A stretch of 64,000 nucleotides of DNA from Pyrocephalus nanus (Eukaryota > Chordata > Aves > Passeriformes > Tyrannidae): NCBI GenBank assembly GCA_038380795.1, contig CM076259.1:73404200-73468199 (forward strand). Direction: 5' to 3'. Position 1 is the stretch's first letter; the number at the start of each line of letters is the position of its first letter. The notes under the pieces were generated by a model, which was not told the origin of the DNA, ran no database searches, and saw only the letters and a list, made by a program, of their open reading frames with translations. A program made the position numbers and the translations under genes. Shown in pieces: positions 62,001 through 64,000 of the stretch.

Positions 62001-64000
62001 AATATCTAGCTTTAAATTGTGACATTTGTCCATTTTGTCGCCATGCTTGTCCTTTGACTATTGTATTGGTCTCTGACAATTTCCTGTGGATACCAAGAAG
62101 TTTTCTTCTTCCATCTCCACAGGGAAAACACATTTGACATAGATGTGAGACAATACAAAATAACCTTTTTTTTTACACAACTTCTTATACGCTTATATTT
62201 AACATACCATGCTTCACTGGCAGAAATGAGCAGAGGGAAAGCCACAGGGTACCTGAAATAGCTTTTCACTCATGACAAACACAGGACAAGAATTCTGAGA
62301 CACAGAAGAATAAGAAAATGATTGTGTTTCTCCAATTTTGTTTTATTAATTTCCATAGTTGAGATACAATTTTTTTTTTTTTTATTAATGGCTGATTTTA
62401 ATAAACATCTGACCAAGACTAAGAAGTCTTAGAGTTGCTTCCATTTTAAGCTTAGAGGACTTCTGCAAATAATCATTTGTGCTGCCTTCATTAAAGAATC
62501 TCTAAAAGTGATTTTATAAAACTGAGTATAAGTACAACTACATTCCCTCACTTGTCACATGAATACAGCATCCAGCTGTGTCAGTGGCTTTCTTCTGATT
62601 TTTTGAAAGATAATTTTTCCTTCCTGAGAAAGAATTATCTTCACATATTAAATATTTGGGATCTGCAGGAAAAAAATAATTATGGATGAGTTAGATATTT
62701 ACTGCATACATAGCCAGAAGGTGAAATAATGGAGAAGTGTCAGTCCTCTGTATAGTTGAAGAAGCCTTGGCCTCAGCAGTGAAGTCAACCCGAATGTCAA
62801 AGATCTTCCATTCTCTACAGTTTTCCCTGTGAAATTCTAATTTTGGTACCTTTTTTATAACCTTTAAACCTCTCCTGCAGTAGAAAACTATTCTTATTAA
62901 CAAACAGTCTAAACTGAAGTGAAATTAGACAAGTGTATTTTTAAAACAGTACTGCTAGAGATGAGGTTGGCTAAAACTACAGGGCTAAAACTACAGCTAA
63001 TTCCATTTTCAAATGAGATTTTCAAATGCTCTTTGAAGCCCCATGATGTCCAACCAAAGAACTAAAATAGCTCAGCAATGTCAAAGTTTCTTACTTCAAG
63101 AAACTATCCTGATTTTGTATCTATCCTCTTAGGTTGAGCTATCTGCCTTGCTCATTACTTCTTCTACATTAACAGTAAAATATGGTGCAAATCCTGTGTC
63201 TCAGAAGTTCACCATATGAATACTAACAGAAGTCTTATACCTGCATCTCCTCTGCCCTTCTCTTTATGTGTTTGGTTGTACCTAAATAAAGATATGAAGG
63301 TTGATGTGAATCACTATGAATGCACAATTATTTTGAAGGCATAAAGCAAAATATAATTGCTTCTGTGAGCTGTAAGTTTCTAAAGCTTCTATAAGCTGCA
63401 GTTTCTAAAATCAGCCTTATACTATTAATTTATATTAGCACTTTTATAGTTGATGTAAGTTTTGAAAGACTTTGTTCTACTGTACTTTAAACTAATTTCT
63501 GACTGAATGGGAACAACTTCCAATTATAGGACATAGTACCTTATCTCAGCAAGACATCTCAAGGTGCTTTAAAAGAGATGTACAATAATTAATAACACAG
63601 CTTGCATTGCCAAGCTAATGATGGGAAGCAAAGAGAAAAACAAGTCAGTTTTCAGTTTTGATTTAAAGCAGTCTGACATTCATGGCATATCTTGGCAGAG
63701 AGTGTTAAAAAAGGCCTTTAAATATCTGAAACAGCAGCATCATAATACAGCATATAGGGATATATTAGCAGAATGGGTACAGCACCTTGATATGACCTAT
63801 TAGTGAAATGTATGAGTTTTGAAAGAAAATTACATGGGAGGGTTTTGTGTTTGGGTTTATTGGTTGGTTTTCCTTTTTTTTTTTTTTTTCTTTCTATTCA
63901 ATCTGTGTGATTCTAAAAAAAGGACCATTGAATCAAGGTTATTTGGAAATTAGTAAGACACACTTCTATCACACTTTTTAAGACAGGACTGGAGTTATAT
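59057..64000. other. AT-rich intergenic DNA, no gene seen
   Basis: It contains T runs at 62369-62384 and 63872-63889 and a G/T tract at 63840-63895. Open frames are up to 85 codons without domains. No mobile element was recognised. Confidence 0.7.
63840..63895. repeat. G/T tract ending in poly(T)
   Basis: GGTTTTGTGTTTGGG and TTGGTTGG words run into about 17 T residues. Confidence 0.85.

Overview
This 64 kb window looks like non-coding DNA from a bird, most likely a songbird (passerine). It is AT-rich throughout, stop codons break every frame, and the longest open frames are only about 120 codons. None of those frames resembles a protein family I recognise. I found no supported protein-coding exon, rRNA, functional tRNA, operon, origin, CRISPR array or bacterial-type feature. 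The window reads as an intergenic gene desert or the inside of a very large intron.

The avian assignment rests on interspersed repeats. There are several CR1 LINE copies with the family's 3' end, which carries degenerate copies of an ATTCTATG-type octamer. At 58914-59056 there is a short element made of an antisense tRNA-Ile-like head joined to a CR1-type tail. That is the architecture of the passerine tRNA-Ile/CR1 SINE family (TguSINE1-like). Several GC-richer islands look like retroviral long terminal repeats (LTRs) of families common in songbird genomes.

Layout: 1-11289 is AT-rich unique sequence with microsatellites and one strong hairpin at 1631-1680. 11290-11575 is an LTR-like promoter/poly(A) block. 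12015-12885 is an old minus-strand CR1. 14425-15108 is a plus-strand CR1 keeping the broken C-terminal end of its ORF2. 16560-17110 is a minus-sense LTR-related block. 17111-23239 is AT-rich. 23240-24475 is a GC-rich, internally duplicated LTR-like block. 24476-38319 is a long, almost repeat-free desert. 38320-39145 and 40092-40905 are two minus-sense LTRs. 42459-42575 is a (TTCCC)n microsatellite. 43770-44208 is a plus-sense LTR. 48677-48739 is a CR1 tail. 49410-49575 is a CR1 tail abutting an LTR end. 54504-54580 is a CR1 tail. 57110-57610 is an unassigned GC-richer segment with a perfect 20-bp palindrome. 58914-59056 is the SINE. The rest is AT-rich DNA.

No genes act together here. The recoverable story is one of retrotransposon insertions (CR1, SINE, LTR) into an AT-rich desert, plus simple repeats and a few inverted repeats. 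Repeat names come from recognising family consensus features from memory, with no database comparison, and boundaries are approximate. No new biological system is evident. The items most worth testing are the 1631-1680 hairpin, the 57110-57610 segment, the internally duplicated block at 23240-24475 and the SINE.
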